DNA of 64,000 nt from Rubinisphaera margarita. GTDB lineage: Bacteria; Planctomycetota; Planctomycetia; Planctomycetales; Planctomycetaceae. The stretch spans positions 620,001 to 684,000 of the forward strand of contig NZ_JAKFGB010000009.1 in the NCBI RefSeq assembly GCF_022267515.1. The letters run 5' to 3'. The notes below the pieces were generated by a model that had not been told where the DNA came from, ran no database searches, and worked only from the letters and a program-made list of their open reading frames with translations. Both the position numbers and the translations under genes were made by a program. Of the stretch, positions 18,708-27,368 are shown piece by piece; the first letter of the stretch is position 1, and every line of letters begins with the position of its first letter.

Positions 18708-19139
18708 CTAGTAGCTGCGTCGATTGTTCCGGTTCAGGTCGATGTGGATTTCTTCGATCTTGCCGCAATCGCACTTGATGACGATCAGGCAGAGTTCATC
18801 GCAGGCGTGCCGCATGGCGTCGTCCCAGTCCCGCTCGCAGTGAATGCGTTCGCCATCGACCCGCTTGATGACATCGCCTTCTTCCAGACCGGCGTACCAG
18901 GCCAGCGAGCGACGTTCGACATCGTGAACCTTCATGCCGTGTCGGCAGATCTCTCCGTAGAAGCCGAGCTTCGGAGGCTTGCTGCAGCTGACCGGGCGGC
19001 GAACTTCGCAGCTCGGGGTGCTGACGCGGTAGTGCGAAGTGCGATAGCCGCTCGAAGAACAGCTGCCGGCTTCGGCAACCGGAACGATGAAGGCGGTGAG
19101 AACGGCGAGGGTCGAGATCGAAACGATGAGGCGATTCAT
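18708..19139 (-). CDS. Small secreted PDZ-like protein
   Basis: A 143-residue protein. ATG 19139 has AGGAG with 8-base spacing and begins a signal peptide (1-24, ending AEA). After a Ser/Arg-rich linker containing several cysteines, residues about 65-130 read as a PDZ fold: SLAWYAGLEEGDVIKRVDG is the classic ligand-groove block, followed by a DWDDAMRHA helix and ICxC-type strands. There is no protease domain, so it is a stand-alone PDZ-like adaptor. Function unknown. The upstream extension to 19364 was rejected because the signal peptide and ribosome binding site point to the inner start. Confidence 0.8.
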   Translation of the reverse strand: MNRLIVSISTLAVLTAFIVPVAEAGSCSSSGYRTSHYRVSTPSCEVRRPVSCSKPPKLGFYGEICRHGMKVHDVERRSLAWYAGLEEGDVIKRVDGERIHCERDWDDAMRHACDELCLIVIKCDCGKIEEIHIDLNRNNRRSY

Positions 19140-19350
19140 GTAATTCACTCCTGTCTTGTGAGTGGGCCCGGCGATGACTCGCCAGTGTTGTGTGTTGTGT
19201 CCTGCCTTTAGAAGCGAAGCAAAGGCGGAGCAGGGGACAGAAGTGACGGACTTTTTCCGAAAGTTTTTCGAAAAGAGGCCGAAACGCGCTTCGGGATTGG
19301 GAATGGCTGTGGGAACTATCGCGTGTTCTACACGAACTCGGCTCTGCAGA

Positions 19351-19392
19351 AAAAAAGATCCCAACCGGAAGCGCGGTGCTTCGGGTTGGGAT
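19351..19392 (-). terminator. Rho-independent terminator of the peptide transporter gene
   Basis: The arms 19358-19372 and 19378-19392 (ATCCCAACC.GAAGC / GCTTC.GGTTGGGAT) form a long stem. On the minus strand it is followed by seven Ts, 28 bases past the POT gene stop. Confidence 0.85.
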
Positions 19393-19419
19393 TCAAAGAA
19401 TTCAGGAGTGGTGGCTCAG

Positions 19420-20874
19420 TCAGGTGCCAGTCGTGCCTTCTTCGTCAACCTGCTTGTCGATCACATCATCCTGGTAATCGTCGAGACGGTGCTCGGCTTC
19501 CATGGCGAGTTCTTCGTCCTGGATGTAAGTCTTGCCGCGATAGAACTGGGCGAAGATCACGAACAGGACGGCCGTCACCAGCATGCAAACGGTGAAGAAC
19601 TGGTAGTACTGCACTTCGGTCAGTTTGCTCGTGCCGTCTTCGTTCTGAATGTAATGGTTCACGCCGGCGACAAAGAAGTTGCCGAGCGACACACTCAACA
19701 GATACAGCCCCATGATGAACGACTTCATTCGCTTCGGAGCCTGCGTGTAGGAGAACTCCAGCGACGTGATCGACACCATGATCTCGGCTGCGGTGATCAG
19801 CACGTAAGCCCAGAAGTGCCAGATGATGTGCGGCGTCTCTCCTGCAGCGATTCGCATCTCCAGCCATGCCGGCAGAGCAAAGGCCGGGACGGTGAGAAAG
19901 AGTCCAATCGCAATCTTGCGTAGCGGCGTGACCGTGAAAAACCTGCCCATCGCCGGGTAGATCACGTAGGAAAACAGCGGGATGAAGATCATCACGAGCA
20001 CGGGATTGATCGCCTGCAACTGCGACGGCTGCACGTCCCACCCGCCAACAGAGCGGTTCATCGACTGGGCCTGAATCACCCAGGCCGAGGCGGTTTGATC
20101 AAACAGAGCCCAGAACATCGCGATGAAGAAGTAGAGCGGGATCAGATTCAGAATGGCCAGCAGACCGGTCTTGCTGAAGGTTTCCCGGAAGAAGCTCGTT
20201 CCGGCCGGTGGGATATGAGCGTATTTGTTGCGGCCCATCCAGAAGGCGAAGGTGGCAATCGCCATCAGCACTCCGGGAATTCCGAAGGCGACACTCGGAC
20301 CGAACTGCGTCAGCAGCACCGGAATGAGCAGCGTCGAAATGGCGGAGCCGAAGTTGATCGAAAAGTAGAACCACTGGAACACCCGCGGCAGCAGGTGGTG
20401 ATTGCGTTTTCCGAACTGGTCCCCCACGTGCGAGGAGACACACGGTTTGATCCCCCCGGACCCGACGGCGATGAGGGCCAGGGCGATAAAGAGCATCGTT
20501 CGTGGATGGACGCCGGTCACTTGAGGCAAATCGACGAGAGCCATGGCCACATGACCAAAGCAGTACACAATCGACAGCGAGATGATGATCCGGTATTTCC
20601 CGAACAGCCAGTCGGCGAGGATGGCTCCGAAGATCGGGAAGAAGTAAACGGCCGAGCCAAACCCGTGCAGCCACTCCCGGGCTTCTTCTTTGGACATCGG
20701 GGCGACTTCTCCCTGCATGTCGAGCAGGAAGGAAGTCATGAAGACGGTCAGGATCGCCTTCATGCCGTAGTAGCTGAAGCGCTCAGCAGCCTCGTTCCCC
20801 ACAATATAAGGAATGCCCGGAGGCATGGTTTCGATGTCGTAGGGGGCTGTCGCGTGCTTCTTCTGACCGGCCAT
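19420..20874 (-). CDS. POT-family proton-coupled peptide transporter
   Basis: A 484-residue inner-membrane protein of the major facilitator superfamily, proton-dependent oligopeptide transporter family. The diagnostic E-x-x-E-R-F-x-Y-Y-G block appears as NEAAERFSYYG near residue 28, and 12 or more hydrophobic helices follow, with GSGGIKPCVSSHVGDQF as the second POT signature. It imports di- and tripeptides with protons. A TTG two codons upstream is possible, but ATG 20874 is preferred. It is monocistronic with its own terminator. Confidence 0.92.
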   Translation of the reverse strand: MAGQKKHATAPYDIETMPPGIPYIVGNEAAERFSYYGMKAILTVFMTSFLLDMQGEVAPMSKEEAREWLHGFGSAVYFFPIFGAILADWLFGKYRIIISLSIVYCFGHVAMALVDLPQVTGVHPRTMLFIALALIAVGSGGIKPCVSSHVGDQFGKRNHHLLPRVFQWFYFSINFGSAISTLLIPVLLTQFGPSVAFGIPGVLMAIATFAFWMGRNKYAHIPPAGTSFFRETFSKTGLLAILNLIPLYFFIAMFWALFDQTASAWVIQAQSMNRSVGGWDVQPSQLQAINPVLVMIFIPLFSYVIYPAMGRFFTVTPLRKIAIGLFLTVPAFALPAWLEMRIAAGETPHIIWHFWAYVLITAAEIMVSITSLEFSYTQAPKRMKSFIMGLYLLSVSLGNFFVAGVNHYIQNEDGTSKLTEVQYYQFFTVCMLVTAVLFVIFAQFYRGKTYIQDEELAMEAEHRLDDYQDDVIDKQVDEEGTTGT

Positions 20875-21013
20875 GGGCAAACTTTCTTTCCTCAGCGTTC
20901 CCTGTGATTCACACGCAACCGCACGATGGCTGTCGTGAGTGTCGTGCAGAATAGAGAACCTGCGGCAACTGGTCGAGAGAGATTCCCGAGTGGACCCCCG
21001 GAAGGGAGAGAGC

Positions 21014-22177
21014 TTACTCCTTCAGAAGATGCTTCTCGAAGCCGGCTGACGAGTGCTGCTCGAAACCATCGTCTGTCCCAAGCACGATGAGGGCCGAGGC
21101 CGAGTACTTCTTCAGAATGGCCAATCCTTTCTCAGGGCCCATCACGGAAAGAGCCGAGGCGAGGGCGTCCGCATTCATGCCGTCCGGGGCGATGACGGTC
21201 ACGCTGCTCGATTCGGTGAGGCCGATTCCGGTCTTCGGGTCGACGATGTGCGAGTATCGCGTGCCGTCGATCTCCACATAACGGCTCGCATCGCCGGATG
21301 TGGCGACGGAACAGTTGGCGAGCTTCAAAAACACGTCCGGCTCCCCCTGAGGGCTCTTCAGCGGGGCGATGCCAATCACCCAATGCTCGGCTCCGGTGGG
21401 CGGGTCGCCGACGACGATATCGCCGGACGCGTCGATCAATGCTCGGTCAATTCCCTGGTTTTTGAGGACTTCGAGGGCTTCATCGGCTGCATAGCCTTTG
21501 GCGATCGCCCCCAGATCGAGCTGCAAATCGTCCTTCAAAAACTCAACTGTCCGACATTCCGGATGCAGTCGCAGCAAGCGGAAGCTCGTGCGGCTCAGAG
21601 CGTCTTTGAGAGTCGCCTCCTCTGGCAGCGCATTCTTGCGATAGGCCCGCCGCCACAGATCAGTGATATGGCCGACGGTGACGTCGAATGCCCCGCCGCT
21701 GCGGCAGGACATTGTCTGGGCGGCTGACAATACAGTGAACAAATCCTCGCTGACTTCGGTTTTCTCGCCTGTTTTCGCCTGCTGGCAGAGCTGATTCAGC
21801 TCGCTGTCGGGGTCGTAATCGGAGAGGGCCCGGTCGATCTCGCGAACGCGGGCAAACACGGCCTTCTGGGCGGCAAGAGCGTCTTCGTTGGAGTCGGCTT
21901 CGAACTCGATTCGCCAGGGGACTCCCATGCAGACCTGTTGAAACTGATAGCGGGCCGGAGTGGTATCGGAGATTTCGGATGCACGTACTTGACAGTTTTC
22001 AAGTCCCATGACCACTATGATAGACGCAAACCCGTGAATCAGTGCGGACCGGACTCGATCTTGCAGCCGGGAGCGAAGATTCACTTGAACAGCGGATGGT
22101 CCCCGTTCACAATCCCTCCACACAATCCCTCCAGTTGTTTGCGGAAGAACTCTCGAAAGATCGAATAGATGCAACAT
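21014..22177 (-). CDS. apbE: FAD:protein FMN transferase ApbE
   Basis: An ApbE-type flavin transferase that attaches FMN to Thr residues of target proteins using FAD, normally in the periplasm. GGAFDVTVGHITDLWRRA, LDLGAIAKGYAADEAL, DASGDIVVGD and YSHIVDPKTG are the FAD-binding and active-site blocks. The N-terminus is unclear. ATG 22177 would overlap the start of the divergent gene by 9 bases; GTG 22084 would give a 356-residue protein with a hydrophobic leader (SALIHGFASIIVVM) followed by ENCQ, which could be a signal segment. The downstream side is free, with no obvious Rnf/Nqr partner nearby. Confidence 0.9.
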   Translation of the reverse strand: MLHLFDLSRVLPQTTGGIVWRDCERGPSAVQVNLRSRLQDRVRSALIHGFASIIVVMGLENCQVRASEISDTTPARYQFQQVCMGVPWRIEFEADSNEDALAAQKAVFARVREIDRALSDYDPDSELNQLCQQAKTGEKTEVSEDLFTVLSAAQTMSCRSGGAFDVTVGHITDLWRRAYRKNALPEEATLKDALSRTSFRLLRLHPECRTVEFLKDDLQLDLGAIAKGYAADEALEVLKNQGIDRALIDASGDIVVGDPPTGAEHWVIGIAPLKSPQGEPDVFLKLANCSVATSGDASRYVEIDGTRYSHIVDPKTGIGLTESSSVTVIAPDGMNADALASALSVMGPEKGLAILKKYSASALIVLGTDDGFEQHSSAGFEKHLLKE

Positions 22178-23212
22178 ACTTCACGAATCCTGTTGTCGTT
22201 GAGCCTCTGGGCGACTACGGCAGTCATTGTTTCGCCCCTGCAGGCGGCCGACAAGGCTGTGCCGGCAGAAGACGTGACACTTAAGCCGTTCACCGTCGAA
22301 CTTCCTTACACCGAGATCACGTTCGATATGGTGCCGATCCCCGGCGGCGAGTTCCAGATGGGCAGCCCTGAAGAGGAAGTCGACCGCCAGGACGATGAAG
22401 GTCCCGTTCATAAGGTGAAGATCGAACCGTTCTGGATGGGCAAATGCGAAGTGACCTGGGACGAGTACGACACGTACCGTTACAAGCTCGACGTGCAGCG
22501 CCGCGAACTGGCCGGACTGGATGCTACCGACATCGACGTGAAGGCCGATGCCGTCACCCGACCGACCAAAGAATACCGCGACATGACGTTCGGCATGGGA
22601 CACGATGGCTATCCCGCCATCTGCATGACCCAGCTGGCTGCGAAGTCCTACTGCGAATGGCTCACGGAAATTACGGGCGACTATTATCGTCTGCCGACCG
22701 AAGCCGAGTGGGAATACGCCTGCCGAGCCGGCACGACCACCGCTTACTCCTTCGGCGATGATCCGGAAGATCTCGACGATTACGCCTGGTACTACGACAA
22801 CGCCGACGAAAAGTACCAGAAGGTCGGCCAGAAGAAGCCGAACCCCTGGGGACTGTACGACATGCACGGCAACGTGGCCGAATGGTGCCTCGACCAGTAC
22901 AAGCCCGACTTCTACAAGCAGTTCGACGGCAAAGTTGCCGACAACCCGATGGCCGTCGTTGAGACGCTGTATCCCCGCGTGGTCCGTGGCGGCTCCTGGG
23001 ACGATGATCCCGATTTCCTCCGCAGCGCATCACGCCAGAAGTCTGATCCGCTCTGGAAGGTTCGCGATCCTCAGCTGCCCAAGAGCATGTGGTATCACAC
23101 TGACGCTCTGCACGTCGGCTTCCGCGTAATCCGCCCGCTGCGTCGTCCGAGCGAAGCCGAGATCAAAGACAAAGTCATGCATCCGGATCCGCCGCCGGAA
23201 CTGATGAAGTAA
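22169..23212 (+). CDS. Secreted FGE-fold (SUMF1-like) protein without catalytic cysteines
   Basis: A 347-residue protein with a signal peptide (1-26, ending LQA) and a formylglycine-generating-enzyme fold: IPGGEFQMGSPEEE, GKCEVTWDEY, YRLPTEAEWEYACRAG, GLYDMHGNVAEWCLD and RVVRGGSW in order. In true sulfatase-activating FGE the block after GGS carries the copper-binding cysteines; here the segment reads DDDPDFLRSASRQK with no cysteine, so oxidase activity is unlikely. Secretion also argues against modifying sulfatases before export. It is more likely a binding or structural member of the fold. The divergent apbE start overlaps its 5' end. A strong terminator follows. Confidence 0.9.
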   Translation: MQHTSRILLSLSLWATTAVIVSPLQAADKAVPAEDVTLKPFTVELPYTEITFDMVPIPGGEFQMGSPEEEVDRQDDEGPVHKVKIEPFWMGKCEVTWDEYDTYRYKLDVQRRELAGLDATDIDVKADAVTRPTKEYRDMTFGMGHDGYPAICMTQLAAKSYCEWLTEITGDYYRLPTEAEWEYACRAGTTTAYSFGDDPEDLDDYAWYYDNADEKYQKVGQKKPNPWGLYDMHGNVAEWCLDQYKPDFYKQFDGKVADNPMAVVETLYPRVVRGGSWDDDPDFLRSASRQKSDPLWKVRDPQLPKSMWYHTDALHVGFRVIRPLRRPSEAEIKDKVMHPDPPPELMK

Positions 23213-23232
23213 TTCCGGTGAGCACAGAAAAA

Positions 23233-23264
23233 AGCCGCGACTGGCATGAGTCGCGGCTTTTTTT
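23233..23264 (+). terminator. Strong rho-independent terminator
   Basis: Perfect 10-base stem AGCCGCGACT (23233-23242) / AGTCGCGGCT (23249-23258), loop GGCATG, then eight Ts. It lies 20 bases after the FGE-fold gene. A matching A-run upstream could allow termination from the other strand. Confidence 0.93.
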
Positions 23265-23297
23265 ACGTCGGGCGTGAACCCCGGGTGGCCCTTCAAG

Positions 23298-23345
23298 TTC
23301 CCTCGCTCCCCCTTTGGGGGAGAGGGTTAGGGTGAGGGGGAAATG
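23298..23345. repeat. CTCCCCC-TTT-GGGGGAG repeat with GGGTTAGGGTGAGG tail
   Basis: Inverted repeat CTCCCCC (23306-23312) / GGGGGAG (23316-23322), followed by AGGGTTAGGGTGAGGGGG. This is a widespread type of intergenic palindrome in bacteria, often mis-annotated as short proteins containing TLTLSP. A partial copy is at 9436-9466. Confidence 0.8.
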
Positions 23346-23475
23346 CGTGCGGCGTGCTTTGTGGGCCGTACTTCCCGATTGAGTAAGCACGTCACTGGTT
23401 GAGCCTTCCGGGGCCGTCGGGTTTCAGCACTGTCATTCCGACGGCCGCTGAAGACAAGCCTCCTGTTGCCCTGCA

Positions 23476-23497
23476 ACACAGAGATGAATCTCTGTGT
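23476..23497. repeat. ACACAGAGAT/ATCTCTGTGT stem-loop
   Basis: Perfect 10-base inverted repeat with a 2-base centre (GA). It lies in the 320-base spacer after the FGE-fold gene, together with the terminator and the GGGTTAG repeat. The style recalls the CAGAC/GTCTG elements, but the core sequence differs. Confidence 0.55.
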
Positions 23498-23532
23498 CAT
23501 CCGCTGTGGATAAGTCGCGGGTACGGGTTTGC

Positions 23533-24270
23533 TTACTTTTCTTCGCCGCGAAGCAGGCCGTTTTTGTCGAAGGCCGTGTCGGGGAAGCAGTCGAGCATTT
23601 TGCGGATGAGTTGCTGCAGAGCGTTGAGCGAGTCGTTCTTGCGGATGCCGGAGACCATCTGCCAGTTGAGATCGGACGTCGGGAGACGTTCGGGCAGGCG
23701 GAGTTCGGGGAACACGACGGAGAGACGCTGCTGGCCCCATTCGCGGGCGCGGCGGTTGTTGTAGAAGATGTCGTCGACCTCGTGCGTGAGTGCGAGGTGG
23801 GCACAGAGGAAGTCGGACCACATCTCGGCGTTCTTCCGGAGTTGATTGAGGCTCCGCATGCGAGCCGCGTCGATGCTGTGACCAGCCAGAACCAGTTTCA
23901 GACAGCGGATCCGTACCTGCATCTGGGAAGCGAGCACACTGCGGGCGATCGGTTCGACATGCCGCTTTCCGGCGGCCTGATCGGCGGAGCGGAGAATCGT
24001 GTACCAGACGCGATGCAGAACATCAGCGCGCAGAATATCTCGCAGATCCGGTTCATACTCCAGCCAGCAGTGCCGGCGGCGAATGGGATTGGAGTCTTCG
24101 AGGACCCGCTGGCAGATCGCCAGATTCTGCATCCACGTATTCGTCAACTCCCGCGAGTACGACCAGTAGGCATGCAGCGGAGCATCCTTGATCAACTGCG
24201 AATGCTGGACAAGACAGTCGGCGTGCGCCACGAGTTGGGCGGCGGCGTCAACAGTATGCGAGAGGTTCAA
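23533..24270 (-). CDS. Conserved-looking protein of unknown function
   Basis: A 245-residue, probably cytoplasmic, mostly helical protein with no signal peptide or transmembrane helix. Start TTG 24270 is supported by AGGA eight bases upstream. Many charged and aromatic residues (WSYSRELTNTWMQN, RRRHCWLEYEPDLRDIL) and the near absence of low complexity favour a real gene. I do not recognise the family and see no catalytic motif. Its neighbours, the FGE-fold gene (convergent) and recO (divergent), give no hint. Confidence 0.65.
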   Translation of the reverse strand: MNLSHTVDAAAQLVAHADCLVQHSQLIKDAPLHAYWSYSRELTNTWMQNLAICQRVLEDSNPIRRRHCWLEYEPDLRDILRADVLHRVWYTILRSADQAAGKRHVEPIARSVLASQMQVRIRCLKLVLAGHSIDAARMRSLNQLRKNAEMWSDFLCAHLALTHEVDDIFYNNRRAREWGQQRLSVVFPELRLPERLPTSDLNWQMVSGIRKNDSLNALQQLIRKMLDCFPDTAFDKNGLLRGEEK

Positions 24271-24845
24271 TAGACCGTTCCTGACTATCAGGGAGGGTGA
24301 TTCGTGGGATCACGTCACCCGCACATAAAGACACGGTGAGGCAGAACCGCCGGCTGGTTCGTCCCTGGACGCAGCGGCTTCTGTCGAAGTGGCGGGGCGA
24401 GAACTGCTCCATCGTCCCGACACCGTTCTTCAATGCAGTTTGAATGCCGGGACACCATCTGTCATCCCGTGAGTCGCATTCCTGTCGGGGAACGCTCGTT
24501 TCGGGGCGTACAGAGCCCCCAGTCGCTACAATCCCAACCGAATGACTCCGGAATTCGCGCATTTTTCATGGCGGAAGGCAGAAATCGCCGTCGCCGGCGT
24601 CCGGCTTCTCGCCCGGCCAAATCGTGTGTGTTCCGATTTGTCATCATGGCTGTTGATTCGCGGCACCTGTCCGGAAGGTCCGCTGCGGGTTCGCCCATGG
24701 TCGCCGAAACTGTAAAATCTCTCTCAAGTCTTTCCGGATCAGGACGAGGAACCATGGTGGGGTGTTCCGAGGCCGAGACGGTGAATTCCGCCCGTTTTCC
24801 TGTCGATTCTTTCGCGTTGGATTACACGTAAGTCCTGAACTGACA
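24271..24845. other. Intergenic region upstream of recO
   Basis: About 575 bases between the unknown minus-strand gene and recO. An open plus-strand frame (24433-24831) has an Arg/Ser-rich, low-complexity translation and no ribosome binding site and was not called. I see no repeat or RNA gene. Confidence 0.4.
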
Positions 24846-25592
24846 ATGGATAGAAACAAGACAGAAGGAATCGTCATTCGACAGGTCGACTTCAGTGAGA
24901 CCAGTCGCGTGGTGACGTTTTTCACGCGGGACTACGGTCGCATCTCGGTCCTGGCGAAGGGGGCCAGGCGGCTCAAGAGCGCGTTCGAGGCTGCTATTGA
25001 CCTGTTGACGAGATGTCAGATAGTTTTCCTCCACAAATCCACATCCAGTCTCGACATTCTTACGGAAGCCAAGCTCGTTAACCGGTTTCGGGCGGAGTCG
25101 CATCAGGTGAATGCGTACTACGCCGGTCTCTACGTGGCCGAGCTGCTTCAGTCCCTTTCCGAGGAGTTCGACCCTTACCCCCGCTGGTACGATGCCGCGG
25201 TCGTCACATTGAGCCGGTTGCAGTCGGATGCCGACTTCAGACAGGCCGTGATCCGATTCGAGCTCGTCACCCTGGCGGAACTGGGGCTGCTGCCGGAATT
25301 TGAGCAATGTCAGTGCGGACGTCCAGTCGAGGAAAATTCCGAACGCTGGTCGCTGTGGATTCAACAGGGAGTCTTGTTGTGTTCGCAATGTCGACATCAC
25401 GAAGCGTCCGCGCGACCGCTGACCGGCGAGGTCCTGTCGACGCTGCGCCGACTGAGCCATTCCGACATGGCCGACGAGACAATTCCTCCCATTCCCGACA
25501 TACAACTCCGCATCATCCGTCCTCTGCTGACGGCTCTGATTTCGAACATTATCGATCGTCGACCCAAGATGCTCGCCTACCTCAAGTTCTGA
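24846..25592 (+). CDS. recO: DNA repair protein RecO
   Basis: A 248-residue cytoplasmic protein that loads RecA with RecF/RecR at gapped DNA. The N-terminal OB fold is clear: EGIVIRQVDFSETSRVVTFFTRDYGRISVLAKGAR. The C-terminal helical domain contains a zinc-binding pair CQCG and CSQC. ATG 24846 was chosen over the frame opening at 24762 because the OB fold begins at once. The next gene, a BamD-like lipoprotein, starts 163 bases downstream on the same strand. Confidence 0.92.
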   Translation: MDRNKTEGIVIRQVDFSETSRVVTFFTRDYGRISVLAKGARRLKSAFEAAIDLLTRCQIVFLHKSTSSLDILTEAKLVNRFRAESHQVNAYYAGLYVAELLQSLSEEFDPYPRWYDAAVVTLSRLQSDADFRQAVIRFELVTLAELGLLPEFEQCQCGRPVEENSERWSLWIQQGVLLCSQCRHHEASARPLTGEVLSTLRRLSHSDMADETIPPIPDIQLRIIRPLLTALISNIIDRRPKMLAYLKF

Positions 25593-25755
25593 CCGTTCCG
25601 GTCGAACTCCTCCGGCTTCCAGCCACCCTCCTGCGCAGTCTGTCTCAATCCCTCGAGCAGGACTTCGCACCCGTCCTTTCTCTGAATTTTCGCCGGCGTC
25701 CTGCTGGTGACCTCCCACCTCACCTCACTCCCATCCTGAGGGCAAGGTCGATCCT

Positions 25756-27354
25756 ATGAATATTTACCGCATGATTCTCCGCTGCCAGCGGTCTCTGGTG
25801 CAAACCAGCCTGACCGGGGCCATGCTTTGCGCTGTCGGCTGCCAGACGTTCCGCTATGGCGAGAGCGAAGGCAAGGGCGGTCCGCTCGCCACGCCGATTT
25901 CCGCCGAAACTTCGATCGATGGCGTGAAGGGCCCGCTGGAAAAACAGCTGCTGGCCAACCGCAGTCAGTCGATCGTCGATCTGGCCGCTCATCAGAACAC
26001 CCCCGACTTCCAGGAATACCTGGCGGCCAAGCAGCTTTACGATGCCGGCAAGTACTCCGAAGCCGAGACGGCCTTCAAGGAGCTGGCCGACCGTCTCGAA
26101 CTCGACGAGAATGGTCAGTATCGCAAACGTAGATTCTCGAACTGGTACAAACCGCTTTCCGAACGGGTCGCCAGCTACACCGATGGTCCGATTCGGGAAG
26201 ACGCCGTCTTCATGGTTGCCGAATGTCGGTACCAGCAGAAGGAGTATCCCGGCGCTCAGGACATGTACCTTGGCCTGCTCAAGGTTTATCCGCACACGCG
26301 GCACCTGGAAACCTCGACGCAGCGACTGTACGACATCGCCCGCATCTGGATGCAGTTCAAGCCGACCACGAACAAGGATGTCGAACTGGCCGCCTACGAA
26401 GATGCCGGTCGGGCCAGCAAGCCGGAAGTTGTGAACGATCCCGACTACGATCGCCCCAGCTTCTTTAATCTGACGGATCGCAAGCGACCATTCACCGACA
26501 CCGAAGGGCGCGCTCTGGAATGCCTTAAGGCGATCTGGTTGAACGACCCGACCGGGCCGCTCGCTGACGACGCCCTGATGCTGACCGCCAGCCATTACCT
26601 TCGTACGGGCCGAAACTTTGAAGCCGCGGAGACCTATCGTCTGCTGCGGGAAGAGTTCCCGGACAGTCCGCACGTGAAAGACGCCTACCTGCTGGGAGCC
26701 CACGTGACGCAGGCTTCGTATCAGGGGGCTCATTACGACGGCAAGGAGCTTTCCGAAGCTCGTCAACTGCGGTTGATCGCTCTCAATTCGTTGGGGAACC
26801 TCGATGAAGAAGAGCGGAAGCGGCTCGAAGCCGAACTGCAGCAGGTCGATGACGCGACCGTGGCCCGTGATTTTGCGGGGGCACTCTACTGGCTGAATCG
26901 CGGTCGATTCGAAGCGGTCGAGATGCACTGCCATCACATCATTAATACCTATCCGAGTTCCAAATACGCTGGCAAGGCACGCGGACTGCTGACTCTGTTG
27001 CCGCAATACAAAGAGCAGAATACGCTGCTCCTGGCGATGCAGCACATCACCGCCGACGACATCCCGTCGGTCGACAACATGCCGTCGCAGACTGCGGAAG
27101 CTCCGCCGATGCCGCCTCAGCAACCGCAGACGCAACCTGCGCCCGCCGCTCCGGAACCTCAGGAAGAAGAAGCTAAGCCGCGTTACTTCCCATCGTGGGG
27201 AATTCCCAAGCTGAAGCCGATTCCAATTCCGGGCTTCCAGGGCGACGAACCGGCTCCGCCTGAACCGGGAGACGCTCCGCCTTTCAATCCGAGTCCCGGC
27301 GAAATGGCACCCGGACGTGCGACGCTGACACTGGGCGAAGAGCCGCAGAAATAG
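25756..27354 (+). CDS. BamD/YfiO-like TPR lipoprotein
   Basis: A 532-residue protein with a lipoprotein signal: hydrophobic residues to AMLCAVGC, where the Cys in AVGC is the likely lipidation site. TPR units follow, such as AAKQLYDAGKYSEAETAFKELAD and ADDALMLTASHYLRTGRNFEAAETYRLLREEFP, the latter very like BamD. The last 110 residues are Pro/Glu-rich, ending in a flexible tail. BamD supports beta-barrel insertion in the outer membrane; this protein is twice as long as BamD, so it is a relative rather than a clear orthologue. lptE follows 14 bases downstream, an operon with an envelope-assembly theme. Confidence 0.85.
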   Translation: MNIYRMILRCQRSLVQTSLTGAMLCAVGCQTFRYGESEGKGGPLATPISAETSIDGVKGPLEKQLLANRSQSIVDLAAHQNTPDFQEYLAAKQLYDAGKYSEAETAFKELADRLELDENGQYRKRRFSNWYKPLSERVASYTDGPIREDAVFMVAECRYQQKEYPGAQDMYLGLLKVYPHTRHLETSTQRLYDIARIWMQFKPTTNKDVELAAYEDAGRASKPEVVNDPDYDRPSFFNLTDRKRPFTDTEGRALECLKAIWLNDPTGPLADDALMLTASHYLRTGRNFEAAETYRLLREEFPDSPHVKDAYLLGAHVTQASYQGAHYDGKELSEARQLRLIALNSLGNLDEEERKRLEAELQQVDDATVARDFAGALYWLNRGRFEAVEMHCHHIINTYPSSKYAGKARGLLTLLPQYKEQNTLLLAMQHITADDIPSVDNMPSQTAEAPPMPPQQPQTQPAPAAPEPQEEEAKPRYFPSWGIPKLKPIPIPGFQGDEPAPPEPGDAPPFNPSPGEMAPGRATLTLGEEPQK

Positions 27355-27368
27355 TCTGATTTGAGGTC

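Noticed and set aside
22169..23212. Calling the FGE-fold gene the sulfatase maturase
   Set aside because: The catalytic cysteines are missing and the protein is exported.
23175..23821. Minus-strand frames containing TLTLSPKGG-type sequence
   Set aside because: They arise by translating the GGGTTAGGGTGAGG repeat, a known source of false genes.
24433..24831. 132-codon plus-strand frame upstream of recO
   Set aside because: Arg/Ser-rich translation, no ribosome binding site, no recognisable feature.
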